20,964 nucleotides of DNA from Plantago elongata (lineage: Eukaryota; Streptophyta; Magnoliopsida; Lamiales; Plantaginaceae). Of this stretch, positions 1 to 9,835 are shown one piece after another. The stretch lies in NCBI GenBank assembly GCA_036897095.1, contig JAYMSP010003127.1, forward strand, positions 1 through 20,964. Reading direction: 5' to 3'. Within the stretch, counting starts at the first letter, position 1, and every line of letters begins with the position of its first letter. The notes below the pieces were generated by a model that saw only the letters and a program-made list of their open reading frames with translations, had not been told where the DNA came from and did not search any database. A program made the translations under genes and the position numbers.

Positions 1-53
1 TGAAACTCATTTGTAGAAACAACACCCTCATTCCTTCTTCCTCTGTATTAATC

Positions 54-1404
54 ATGTTCAACCCAGTTCAAGAAAACATTACTTCATCCGAGAATAATTC
101 GTCATCTAATGAACTTCTCGATGGCTCTTTTACATACAATCCTTTCGTACAAGTGCAAAACATGATAATACAAAACATGCCAAATATGATCCAACACTAG
201 CAACAACAACAAGTCCAACCATGACGTAGCGGCTACACACGTGCTTACATTGACAAAGAGCGAGAAGATTGTGCCGTTCGCTTGGAGCGAGACTACTTCG
301 GTGTTTGTCCAACATATGCAAAGTATTTTCGTCGGAGATTCAGAATGGAGAGACCGTTGTTCGAACGGGTGGTTGGAGGTATGTTGCGTCAAGATGATTA
401 CTTTATATGTAGACCAGATGCTACTGGCCGACAAGGGTTAACCACACTACATAAATGTACCGCTGCAATTCGCATGCTCGCTCATGGTGCATCTGCCGAC
501 TCGGTTGATGAGTATTGTTGGCTTGGTGAAAGCACGGCTCTTGAGTGTCTACATCGCTTTTGTGACGCCGTTGTTGCTGGATTCGGTCCAACATACATGC
601 GCAGGGCCAATGAGGAAGATTTACGAAGGTTGTTAGTAATCAACGGTGCACGAGGGTTTGTGGGCATGCTTGGGAGTATCGACTGTATGCACTAGACATG
701 GAAGAACTGTCCAAAAGCATGGCACGGTTAGTTCCAAGGCAGGAGTAAAAATGCACTCTTGTGTTAGAAGCAGTAGCATCCCAAGATACTTGGATATGGC
801 ATTCATTCTTTAGAGTTTCTGGAAAATACAATGACTTATCAATCATGCAACGTTCACCAGTGTTCAACGATATCCTTAGCGGCACGACCCATTAGATCGA
901 ATTTGAGGTTAATGGCCATCAATACAACATGTCTTACTATCTAACCGATGTGATCTACCTATCTTGGGCTACGTTTATTCCTGCCATCCCGAATCCAGTA
1001 ACTCACAATCAACGCAAGTTCTCCGAGCTTCAAGAGTCCTGCCGCAAAGATGTGGAATGTGCTTTCGGAGTTATGCAAGCACGGTTTGCAATTATACGAA
1101 ATCCGGCACTTGCGCACAACAAAAACATTCTCTTTAAGATTATGAATTGTTGCATAACACTCCACAACATGATAGTTGAAGATGAGCGCCACAAATACCT
1201 AAACTATGACGAAGAAATTGAATAGCTTGAACAAGATACGCGTGAGCATGTGCTGGATCTCATTGATGGAGTTCGTATTCGTTGGACACCGTCTACAATA
1301 AAACTATCCCGGAATACATGACCAATTTACGCCGGATGCATAGTTTAATCACGCAAACCCAGCTAACAAACGACTTAATAGAACATATTTGGAGGCTACA
1401 ATGA
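54..1404 (+). pseudogene. Broken PIF/Harbinger (HARBI1/ALP1-like) DDE transposase
   Basis: This is a former DDE nuclease that cut and pasted its element. The likely start is the ATG at 54 (the frame stays open upstream to the window edge). The frame is broken by TAG at 198, TGA at 222 and TAG at 693, then shifts at about 753-755, has another TAG at 893, stops at 1223-1225 and shifts again near 1290 before a last stop at 1402. The family is shown by GSIDCMH around 681, NDLSIM around 833, ESCRKDVECAFGVMQ around 1030-1075 and CCITLHNMIVEDER near 1150-1185. The three catalytic acids can still be read: Asp at 681-683, Asp at 833-835 and Glu at 1055-1057. Several stops are one transition from the expected codon (TGG to TAG at 693; CAG or CGA to stop elsewhere), typical of methylation-driven decay. 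It is not functional. Confidence 0.9.
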
Positions 1405-1643
1405 AGATGAGTCTTCTCCAGTCGGGGTTGTGTGTTTGATTATTTTTGATGTTGTGTGTTGTCTGTTTGTTGAATTTTATCTTCGTTTGATTTTAATTTC
1501 CCGCACTATGTTGTAATATTTTCATGGTTTGTTCTATCTTAATAATTTATAAAACGTCTTCAATAAAATGCAATTTGATTAATTTCAACTTCTAAACAAT
1601 TTTATAATATGTAAATGAAAAAAAATGACGTGGCATTCATGAT

Positions 1644-1693
1644 GTGACGACGCGTCGTCACTGCAGAAAAAACGCACGACGACGCATCGTCGT
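1644..1693. repeat. Paired GACGACGC/GCGTCGTC palindromes near the transposon end
   Basis: Positions 1644-1661 form a perfect 18-base palindrome (GTGACGACGCGTCGTCAC). Positions 1676-1693 form a near-perfect one (ACGACGACGCATCGTCGT, two central mismatches). Both share the core GACGACGC-TCGTC and lie 14 bases apart, just inside the putative transposon end. Subterminal repeats of this kind can bind a transposase or its Myb-like partner, or simply form hairpins; which applies is not shown by sequence. Confidence 0.75.
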
Positions 1694-1717
1694 TGGTCTC
1701 CATTAAAGATGATCTTA

Positions 1718-2439
1718 CATCTTCGATGAATAAATCAATGAACTCGAGTTGGTAAAGGTGAATTTGTTATGATTTATTCTTAATTTTAGGGTTGTTTACA
1801 TTTTTGAAATCCTTTATAATTTGATTTATTTACATTGGGAGAAATGTTTTTGAAGATGCCAGATATCCTCCGATACACCCCTACACAATAGTGTGGAACA
1901 CCTGTAATGATATACGAGTACCACACTCGTTATGAATATTGAAATAGATTCGACATCAAATAAAAAAAGAACGTACTCCACCCTCAAAAATTGAAATATA
2001 ACGCAACATACTCCTATTATACTCCTTTGTAGAGAGAAATTGCAGGAATACCAATAGTGATGTACAATTGACGAGCCGAGTTCAATTACCTCGAGTTGTA
2101 ATTGAGCTCGAAGTTTACTATACTTATTAATAAAATGAACTATTTTCTTTTAATTTGTTAAAATTGCAAATTTATTAAAATAAATATTTGTGCCAAACCG
2201 TGATGAATATAATTAATATCTACAAATTAACCCTGCATATCAATTATTTATTTGGATTTATCTGGTTATATTATTCTATTCGCCACTTGCATGAATATGA
2301 AGGCACAACGGAGTAACTTTTGCAAGGAATTGCATCCATTTTGAGATGAATATTTTTAAATTTGAAATTAAACATAATATAGTTCCCACGATGAAATTCC
2401 CTTTATAAGATTAGTATACATAAAATAATAATAGATACA
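1718..2439. other. Intergenic, AT-rich, with one small hairpin
   Basis: No gene is seen. An imperfect inverted repeat lies at 2077-2110: arms CGAGTTCAATTAC and GTAATTGAGCTCG pair at 12 of 13 positions around an 8-base loop. The part next to 2440 is presumably the 3' untranslated and terminator region of the minus-strand gene that ends there. Confidence 0.5.
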
Positions 2440-3361
2440 TCATGATTTATCAATTTGATTGAGCTTGCCAAGGCCGTTGCAGTTTGCACAGACAATTTGG
2501 GTCTGATCTTTTCTTGCTGCGTTTGCTCTCAAAGTCGCCCCTCCTTTCCTCACAAATCCTGCCCCATCACATTCCGGGCAACTACAAACATGTAATGAAA
2601 CTTGCGATTTAATGTATGCTACAACATGTATTAGTAATTTTCTAACACATACATTGCTGTAAATTGCAGTGAAGATTCAAAACATTAATGCATCTTCATT
2701 AAGTGTGTGGTATTTTAGCTAAACATTTCCCTTTGACGGTTCGACAACTGTATGATACAACTATTGGTAAAAATAAATGACCAAATTGACTAAGAAATAT
2801 CAGAGAACATGACAGATTACTTAGGCTATAGCTATAAGGTACATTGTATGATACGAGCCGGATGAAAGTTTAAAATCTCATCGAAACAGATGAAGAAATT
2901 TCTAAAACTATCAATTTTTCAGTTCATTCAGATGAATTTCACTAATCTACACTGAACACAATCAAAATTGTCTACAACACCTAATCAAACTTCATCACTA
3001 GATTAATTCACTACTCATTTTTACATTCGAAACACTATTAAACATTGCGAAAAAAAAATACGATCAAGTAGTAAAGGGAAAAGAAATGTGTTACAGACAT
3101 GTCCTTTCGGGAGAAGAGAATAGGAAAAGCAGTCCCAAGCAGTGCCACAGCGGCCGCCCCGGCTATAAGATAGACCGTTCCGTCGGAAGAAACATCTCCG
3201 ACAGCGGCAACCACTGTAAGTGGCTTCGTTCCCTTCCTGTTCTTCTGCATTGCACACTGTGAATAATTCATCTGCTTGGAACCAAAAAATGGGCTAGTGT
3301 GCTGCTGCTTGATGGGACTAGCAGAGCAAATGGGCTGGACATAATTAGCCATTGATGCCAT
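2440..3361 (-). CDS. Predicted plastid membrane protein with DnaJ-like zinc finger
   Basis: There are two exons on the minus strand: 3361-3099 and 2581-2440, with a 517-base GT-AG intron splitting codon 88. Together they encode 134 residues. Residues 1 to about 45 are rich in Ser, Gln, Lys and lack acidic residues, as in a chloroplast transit peptide. Residues 62-83 (TVYLIAGAAAVALLGTAFPI) form one membrane segment. The C-terminus holds CPECDGAGF (Cys 89, 92) and CTNCNGLGKL (Cys 119, 122), a two-knuckle zinc site of the CxxCxGxG type found in DnaJ cysteine-rich domains and small plastid chaperone/assembly factors. The start is the ATG giving MASMANY; an in-frame ATG 40 codons upstream gives a leader unlike a transit peptide and is treated as 5' UTR. 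The role is probably thylakoid or envelope protein assembly or redox chaperoning. The exact orthologue is not recognised. Confidence 0.85.
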
Positions 3362-4513
3362 TTGATTTCTTGGAATTTTGTTTGGTTGATTATGTGAAGT
3401 TTGTTGAAGAATTAATATTATCTGAAGAGTCACTTTTAAAAGTCTGATATTTGTAGCAAGGTATGGATGTAGAAAGGACACATCAGATAGATAGATTCTT
3501 CAGCAGGAGTATATGGATAAAGTGGTCCCTCTTTCATGATCTGCCAGTTCTTGCCTTTCTTTGCAAAATTGCCTATTGAGACCGACGCGAATCAATTCGA
3601 TCTATAGTTATTCAGTATATTAAATATTCAAGTCACTAATGACCATTTGAGATACAATTTAAATTGATAAATTACCTGTTTTATATATAAAATTGACAAT
3701 TTAACCAATTCAAATATTATGTCAATCAAACCTAAGTCATCTAATAGATTGTCAACTATTAAAAATTAGTGAAATTATAAATGGGATAGATTCATACTCA
3801 AAAAATATTAATTATAAATCCGACCCTATTGGAATTTTAACTTGTGGCCTTGAGGATGATTGGACTTGACAATGGTGTATTTGCAGAAATATATTTAAAA
3901 TTAAATGAAAAATAAAAATAGAAAAGAATAAAAAATTAACTGAAGTATGTATTCTAAATTCGGTTAATGTATGTTCGTTACGTTGAAAGTTCACGATGAT
4001 CAACTATATGCTTTTTATGTAAATCAATATGAGTACTTTACGATGTATTATATAAAATAACATCTCTTGATGATAGAAATATATTTTTTTTCGTATTTTC
4101 TCGTTTGTTTTAAATCTTCATCCCCTCTAGGTGTCAACCGATATATATGCTCTATTTAGCAAAACTAGCTAATAACTGGAAAGTTAGATGTAGTTGATTA
4201 ATTAGCTGTTTAAGTAGTTTTTTTATCAACGAACTAATTTGGTTAGCTTCTTTTTCAACTAATTTGTTTAAAAGCTGAACATTTATATAACAAATATTTT
4301 ATCAAAAAAAGCTCATGAAAACTGAAAATCTAACTAGTGATAAACAGGATCATAAAACTATTCGAAGTGGAAAATTTATGGAATTGGACCACAAATTTCT
4401 TTTCTCTCGTTTGATCTAAGGCCCATAAACCAATAGACCAAGCCCACCCCATACAGTTTCTCTTTTGTCGACTGTTCTTACTGAGCAAAAATTCGATTTG
4501 GTCCTCTTGTATA
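3362..4513. other. Intergenic between divergent genes; possible MITE relic
   Basis: This is the shared upstream region of the minus-strand zinc-finger gene and the plus-strand FES1 gene. It is AT-rich with no coding signal. At about 4150-4330 the repeated words TAGCTAATAA, TTAATTAGCTGTTTAAG and ACTAATTTG-GTTAGCT resemble the internal sequence of common hAT-type MITEs, but no terminal repeats or target duplication could be fixed. Confidence 0.35.
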
Positions 4514-4541
4514 TTCTGGGTCATTCCAGATTGTACCAGAA
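4514..4541 (+). promoter_or_regulatory. Imperfect heat-shock element of the FES1 gene
   Basis: Units spaced exactly 5 bases apart read TTC (4514), GGT (4519), TTC (4524), GAT (4529), TAC (4534), GAA (4539). The consensus for heat-shock factor binding alternates TTC and GAA at this spacing. Three units are perfect, two match 2 of 3 and one matches 1 of 3. It sits 24 bases upstream of the TATA box. Plant FES1A genes are known to be heat-induced, which supports but does not prove the call. Confidence 0.5.
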
Positions 4542-4564
4542 TAGCTTTGTTCCAATTTCAATCA

Positions 4565-4572
4565 TATAAATA
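4565..4572 (+). promoter_or_regulatory. TATA box of the FES1 gene
   Basis: TATAAATA lies 87 bases before the first base of the start codon at 4659. Transcription would start near 4595-4605 and leave a short 5' leader of about 55-65 bases. Confidence 0.65.
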
Positions 4573-4658
4573 CCCAAAATCTGCCCTAATTACTCTTACA
4601 TCTTGTTTACTGTATTTGATAATTGAAAAGTACTCTCCTAGCTCTGATTTTGCAAACA

Positions 4659-7342
4659 ATGGCTAAAGATGGACCGAATTGGGATGGATTGCTCAAATGG
4701 AGTCTCTCTCACGCTGATGGAACTAATTCTTCACGAGATTTGAGGTACAGTCGATTATTTCAGCTGCTTTCTGCTCTTTTTTGTATCAATTTTGGATCAA
4801 CACTTGTTAATTTGGGTGTTGGAGTGTTAAAGTTGATATCTTGAGTTGGGTTTTGAACTTGTGTAGTATTGGGCTATTAGCAAATGCTTCAGTACTGTTC
4901 ATGTTTATAGTGTTTTTGGTAATAAGAATGCAAAATTGTTAGTTTTGGTGTTCTGAGTGTTAAAGTTGATATCTTGAGTTGGTTTCTGAACTTGAGTGGT
5001 ATTAGGCTATTAGCAAAAGCTCCAGTATTGTTTATGCTTATAGTGTTTGGTATAAAAATGCAAAATTTATAAGAAAGAAGTGTTTTTTCTTAGTGTTTTT
5101 GTGAGTATGGAAAATTCATTCTAGCTGAAAATGTCACTAGCAAAAGCTTACCAATTATTTATGGGAGGATATAATTAGAATTATGGATGTTTGTTTGTTT
5201 GTTTGTCATATAGTGAGGAGGATAGGAGATGGTTTATGGAGGCAATGCAAGCCCAAACAGTGGATGTGATAAAAAGAATGAAGGAGATAACACTTGTTAT
5301 GCAGACACCAGAGGAGGTTTTGGAGTCCCAAGGTGTGACTCCTCAAGATATTGAAGGTATCTTATGGTGAACTTTTTTGAATTCAATATTGTTTTGAATT
5401 GAAGATTGGATTCTGAGTATGTTTAAATGCTTGCAGGCATGCTTGATGAGCTGCAAGAGCATGTTGAGTCTATCGACAATGCTAATGGTTAGTTCCTAAA
5501 TTTTTTTCCTCTGCTAATTGGTAATGCGAGTTTGTTTCATGGTTTATTCTGATGCAGAAGTTGTACTCTGTAATGAATTTCCAAGGTGATGTATGCTAAG
5601 CACAAATGAGGTTACACGCTGTTTGAAACATATAATTTGCAGCATGCGTTGTGTTTCATCTATATGAGCAAGTGCTGATGTGGTTTAGTTCATATTCTGC
5701 TGATCTACGTAGTTCACATGCTTGTGCTGCTAAAATGTCTTTCGTGTACATCCATATCTGGAGTATTAGATCACTAGATGATGAAATGAAATGACACTTG
5801 TGATCTTTCAGTATGTTCAATGATCTGTCTGGTTTATCAGGAGGTTTTATCGTCAATATTTATATAGATAGAGACTTCACTTTTCATTTCTGTAGGCATG
5901 AGACTGGAAATCTGTGTACACCAAAGTGTTCTAATTGAGTTTATCATCAATCTTCATATAGATACAGACTCTACTTTTTTATTTCTGTAACCGAGTGTCC
6001 GAGTGGTCCAATTGAACATGTGGGAAGGTTGCCTCTATACCGCCCAAAACTCCTTTGCCGGAAAATGAATAATTTTATGAAGTGGGACACACTTGTTGAA
6101 AATGGAAACAAGTTAGCTGGAATGGGACAAACTATATAAGGAGAAATGAAGTTCCAAATGCATATAACATTATTGACGACTCTCTTATAAGAATTTCTTT
6201 TAATATTTGAAACAAAGTGGTGGATGATACCCAAATTCTTTTTCAGCTGCTGTATATTTACAATTTTTACCGTCTCTATTCCTGGCCAGATCTCCACAAT
6301 ATTGGCGGGCTTGCTCCTCTGCTTGGCTACCTAAAGAATCCTCATGCTAATGTTAGGGCAAAGGCTGCTGAGGTAGTCAGCACAATTGTTCAGAACAACC
6401 CAAGGAGTCAACAATTGGTCATGGAAGCGAATGGTTTGGAGCCACTCGTGTCAAATTTTTCCTCAGATCCTGATGTTGTAGCTCGTACTAAAGCACTGGG
6501 GGCAATCTCATGTAAGTATCCTGTTCCTATGTGAATTACCTATGGCTAGCTCCCTGTTTATGAAGGGACATTGCTAATTGCTTGTTTAGTTATGTTATTG
6601 AGGAATATTCTGTCTTATTCTCTATTTTTCAGCTCTGATAAGGAATAACAAACCAGGAGTTGCTGCATTTCGTCTTGCTAATGGTTATGGAGCCTTGAGA
6701 GATGCTTTAAGTTCTGAGAACGTGAGATTTCAGAGGTGAATAATTTAATTGATTTATAATCCTAATAATTGAGTAACTAAAATTTCTGCATTTCTACCTT
6801 CGAACTGCTCTCAACACGATCCATAAATACATTGCAGGAAAGCACTTAATTTGATAGATTATTTACTACACGAGAACCGGTCAGATTGCAGTGTGGTGAC
6901 TGATCTTGGATTTTCTCGAGTATTCATGCACCTTGCATCAAACGAGGATGCTGAAGTACGTGAGGGTGCACTTACAGGGCTTCTTCAGCTGGCTCGAGAG
7001 AGCTCCAGCAAGCCTGAAAGAGATCCAACTGAAGATGATGATAAACTCAAACAGATCCTACGAGAAAGGATCATGGGAATCAGCGAGATGACTCCTGAAG
7101 ACCTAGGAGCAGCCAAAGAGGAGAGGCATCTCGTGGATTCACTTTGGAGTACACTGTACAACGAACCATCTTCTCTTCGTGAAAAAGGGCTTCTTGTTCT
7201 CCCAGGGGAGGATGCACCACCTCCAGATGTTGCTAGTCAGTATTTTGAACCTCCTCTCAGAGCCTGGGCTGCAAGTCGTGACGCTACTGCGAATTCAAGT
7301 GATGAAAAGAAGGATGCTGCACCTCTGTTGTTAGGCCCCTAG
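4659..7342 (+). CDS. FES1A: FES1-type Hsp70 nucleotide exchange factor
   Basis: Six exons: 4659-4744, 5214-5356, 5437-5487, 6290-6511, 6633-6735 and 6838-7342. All introns are GT-AG and the phases sum to 370 codons (369 residues), close to the roughly 360 usual for plant FES1A. The N-terminus (MAKDGPNWDGLLKWSLSHAD) is the Fes1 domain signature. Residues from about 94 to 280 are armadillo-like helical repeats (DLHNIGGLAPLLGYL, ANVRAKAAEVVSTIVQNNP, DAEVREGALTGLLQLAR), which clasp the Hsp70 nucleotide-binding domain and release ADP. The C-terminal tail of about 80 residues is polar and Pro-rich. In the cytosol such proteins stop Hsp70 from being degraded and support thermotolerance. An imperfect heat-shock element and TATA box lie upstream. 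The closely similar FES1B/C paralogues cannot be excluded, so the letter in the symbol is tentative. Confidence 0.93.
4811..5068 (+). repeat. 133-bp tandem duplication in FES1 intron 1
   Basis: Two copies with a period of 133 bases: one starting about 4811-4822 and one about 4944-4955. Both contain GAGTGTTAAAGTTGATATC, TTAGCAAA-GCT-CAGTA and ATGCAAAAT. The copies have drifted at many positions, so the duplication is not recent. It lies wholly inside the intron and does not disturb splice sites. Confidence 0.85.
5845..5990 (+). repeat. Diverged direct repeat in FES1 intron 3
   Basis: About 50 bases at 5845-5895 recur at 5939-5990, sharing TTTATC-TCAAT, TATATAGATA-AGACT and CACTTTT--ATTTCTGTA with scattered mismatches. 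This is the longest intron of the gene (802 bases) and otherwise holds nothing I can identify. Confidence 0.7.
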
Positions 7343-7981
7343 AATCTGAATATGCGTAGCTTCAAATGTAGATGCATTGTGATGAGTTGCCTTCACATGT
7401 GTCTGTTTGAGCAGTAGATGCGTTGTTGAACACTAGCAGTTATTATTTATTATAAGTGTATGTTTTAGCCGATTCAGGCTTTCTATAAGATGAAATATTC
7501 CACATAAAGTGTGATTCTTAACACAGTTTTGCAAGTTAAAACATGGTAAAAGATAGTTTCTGTAGTATTTTCTTGAAAATGGAATGATTCATATGCCTGA
7601 TCATTTTTCGAAGAAGTAAAACATTCTTCAATAAAACATAATTCATGCTCTGCAGTAACAATATCCATACAGTAAGATAAGAAATCATGTTTTGTGCCAT
7701 GTTCAAACTTCAAAGTACAATGTATCAGACATCTAAAAAAGAGTACAATGTATCAGTCAGAACAGAATGTTGATTTAAATGCCAAGCAAATTAGACTCTT
7801 CGCTAAAGCTTGGTGCTATGAGTAGATTATTACAGTCTAATAAGGGGTCTATCCTTAAAGGATAAGTACATAAATATGTGGTACAAAAATGTACCATAAA
7901 AATGTAGAGCTACATGCCCTTGTATTATAAGCAGCCTTAATTACACACCATCAATGTGATCATTCAATTTACGAGAGAATT
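7343..7981. other. Region between convergent genes
   Basis: Here the FES1 gene (plus) and the cyclin gene (minus) end toward each other, so it holds both 3' untranslated regions and terminators. A short tandem repeat, AGTACAATGTATCAG, occurs at 7714-7728 and 7742-7756. A small hairpin (TGGTAC-AAAAAT-GTACCA) lies near 7880-7897. No coding signal is seen. Confidence 0.55.
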
Positions 7982-9704
7982 TCAGTACTCCAGTTGCTCC
8001 CTCTTCCTCTTCCTGCAGCTACCTTTCTTCATGGGAGAGTCTTCTGCAACTCCGCAATCATACACCTTCAGCACCGTTACTGGACTTTCCGGTCCATGCC
8101 ATGGATTTGCGCAACTCAACATGTTGAAATGAAATTTCTTGAACAAGTCGATGATGATCTTCTGGCACTTGATCATACCATCCTACATCAAATAAGCACG
8201 GATCAGATACATTAAAATGATATCCAGATGTAATTGACTTATTCCACGTTGGTAAAATGCCACGCTATGCCTTTAAACAGTACATAATGATTTGTAAGCA
8301 CCGAACTTTACTTTGTGGTATTGAGGGTTGATAGAGCTCAAGCACTGATGAAGAGAGGTCATGTAATCTGTCGTAGCTGGCAAGTCGTCCAGTATGCAAC
8401 GGATAGTGGATGCAGCAATGATAGATGGACGGAACACAAGCGCCCTTGCATCTGTCAACATGTAGAACATTTAGTTATCGACAATCTAAAGCAGACACAA
8501 GTTAACCACACGAACTGTTATTGAAAACGTACCTAATACAACGGTGACCAGCAAATCTGTTACACGCACAGTCAAATCCTCAACATCAAACGTTGTTTTG
8601 TCGAAATTGATGCATTGTATGAGCAACTCCACATAAGAAAATGGGGTTACACAATCCATATTCCATCCTAAAGTGTCCAGTAGATTCAGTTCCATTTTCT
8701 GTATCAGGCTTGGTGTAAAGGCGTAGTCCAGTTTCTCTACCTGTGGATTATGAAAAAAATTACACTCCCGAATAATAAACGTAGCAAAATAGTGTGTGAC
8801 ATCTCGTATAGAAACTGAAAGCAATGAAATACAACTTACCTGAAGGTCGAGCAATGGAAGAGACGCCCCGTTGTTGAATTTGCAAGCCACAGATAAGCAC
8901 GCAACTGAAAGCAGTTGAAACATCCGATCCTTAGGTCCTTGCCACTGCCAAGTGCGTGCCAACACAAATCGTTCAATCATAAAATACAAATTATATACCA
9001 TTTATCCCTCCTGATAATCATATAAGATACAAATTACATACCCTTTTCAAGCGAGTCTTGGAAATGAAACGATCCATATTATTCATCGCACCAAAGAGAG
9101 TTTCACCAGAGACATCGATCATCCTCTTGTGCGTCTACATATTCAACAAACATGAGTAAGCATTAGAGCGCAGCCGAGAAAAATGAACTTCTCGAACTCT
9201 CTAAGAAACAACTTAACATGACTAGGGGAAGGGGGTTTATACTATGCCGCTCTAGATTTAACATGTAATTCATACATGTTCACCCATTTTGAGATTGGGA
9301 CGAAAGCAACATAGAATATGTGCTTGGCTTTGGTGGGGCCGAAAGCTCATCCATTTAAAAAAAAATCAGTTTCGCTTAATGCAAAATCTTTATATAACTA
9401 TAAGAAATGATCCAGATGAGTCTAAACTCTAACTTGGCCTCCAGAACACAAGTACCTTAAGAAGCCACTTAATAGCTTGAATCCTTTCGCTCCAAACGAA
9501 CTGATCTGATCCGAGCAAACACAAGTAGTCAGGCTCCGGCATGAACCTTTCCTCCTTCCCAATGAACAATCGGATAGTTTTGAAGCATTCTTCTTTGCTC
9601 ATTCCTGGAACTTCCCTCTTGACATTGCGCTTGGTGATGTCATTTCCATCAACTTCTGTGCTGATGATGAGCCACTCCTCATCACATAGTAGGTTCTGAT
9701 CCAT
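7982..9704 (-). CDS. D-type cyclin, divergent, CYCD7-like
   Basis: Six exons on the minus strand: 9704-9456, 9134-9042, 8944-8840, 8740-8533, 8451-8312 and 8182-7982. All introns are GT-AG; total 332 codons, 331 residues. The N-terminus MDQNLLCDEE contains LxCxE (residues 5-9), the retinoblastoma-binding motif of plant D cyclins. The cyclin box includes ERIQAIKWLLK (around 74-83), NNMDRFISK (around 102-110), LLSVACLSVACKF and LDTLGWNMDCVTPFSY. The C-terminus carries a basic cluster, RKRKR (322-326), a likely nuclear signal. The protein would pair with a CDKA kinase and phosphorylate the Rb-related protein to drive G1/S or a specialised division. The usual KMEE that contacts the CDK is KFNN here, so Lys is kept and the acidic residues are lost. 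The N-terminal LLCDEEWL resembles CYCD7, recalled from memory; CYCD5/6 are alternatives. It ends convergently with FES1. Confidence 0.88.
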
Positions 9705-9827
9705 TATTACCACAACAGAGAGACAGACAAGACTGGTTTTAGTAGTAGTACTGTATAAGTTGCATGCAAGAAATCATTTTGTGTAAGTAAGAGAAGAGAA
9801 AGATGGTGGGGTTGGTTTGGACGTGGG

Positions 9828-9835
9828 TATATATA
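9828..9835 (-). promoter_or_regulatory. TATA box of the cyclin gene
   Basis: TATATATA on the minus strand (in the context CTATATATACCC) lies about 125 bases upstream of the cyclin start codon at 9704. The 5' leader would be about 95 bases. The surrounding C-rich minus strand (9830-9900) is promoter sequence rather than a coding frame. Confidence 0.55.

Larger units (their letters stand above)
1..1717 (+). mobile_element. PIF/Harbinger DNA transposon, decayed, left end outside window
   Basis: This stretch holds the transposase remains of a PIF/Harbinger element followed by about 300 bases of AT-rich subterminal sequence. The right boundary is placed at 1700-1717, where CCATTAAAGATGATCTTA looks like a mutated copy of the common plant Harbinger end (CCAnnn..GATGCTCTTA style) whose last TTA would be the usual 3-bp target duplication. 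Just inside it are two G/C-rich palindromes (1644-1661 and 1676-1693). The left terminal repeat is not in the window, so the element cannot be closed, and no Myb-like second gene of Harbinger elements is seen. The family call rests on the transposase and is firm; the exact right end is inference. Confidence 0.8.

Noticed and set aside
1-1717. A second Harbinger gene (Myb-like partner)
   Set aside because: No Myb/SANT-like sequence is seen in any frame here; if it existed it would lie left of the window.
3362-3481. A longer start (40 extra residues) for the zinc-finger protein
   Set aside because: The extension is hydrophobic and unlike a transit peptide, while MASMANY is a typical plastid protein start; the extension is better read as 5' UTR.
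4330-4524. A 64-residue minus-strand frame before the FES1 gene
   Set aside because: It overlaps the FES1 promoter, has no recognisable domain, and its composition is ordinary for chance frames.
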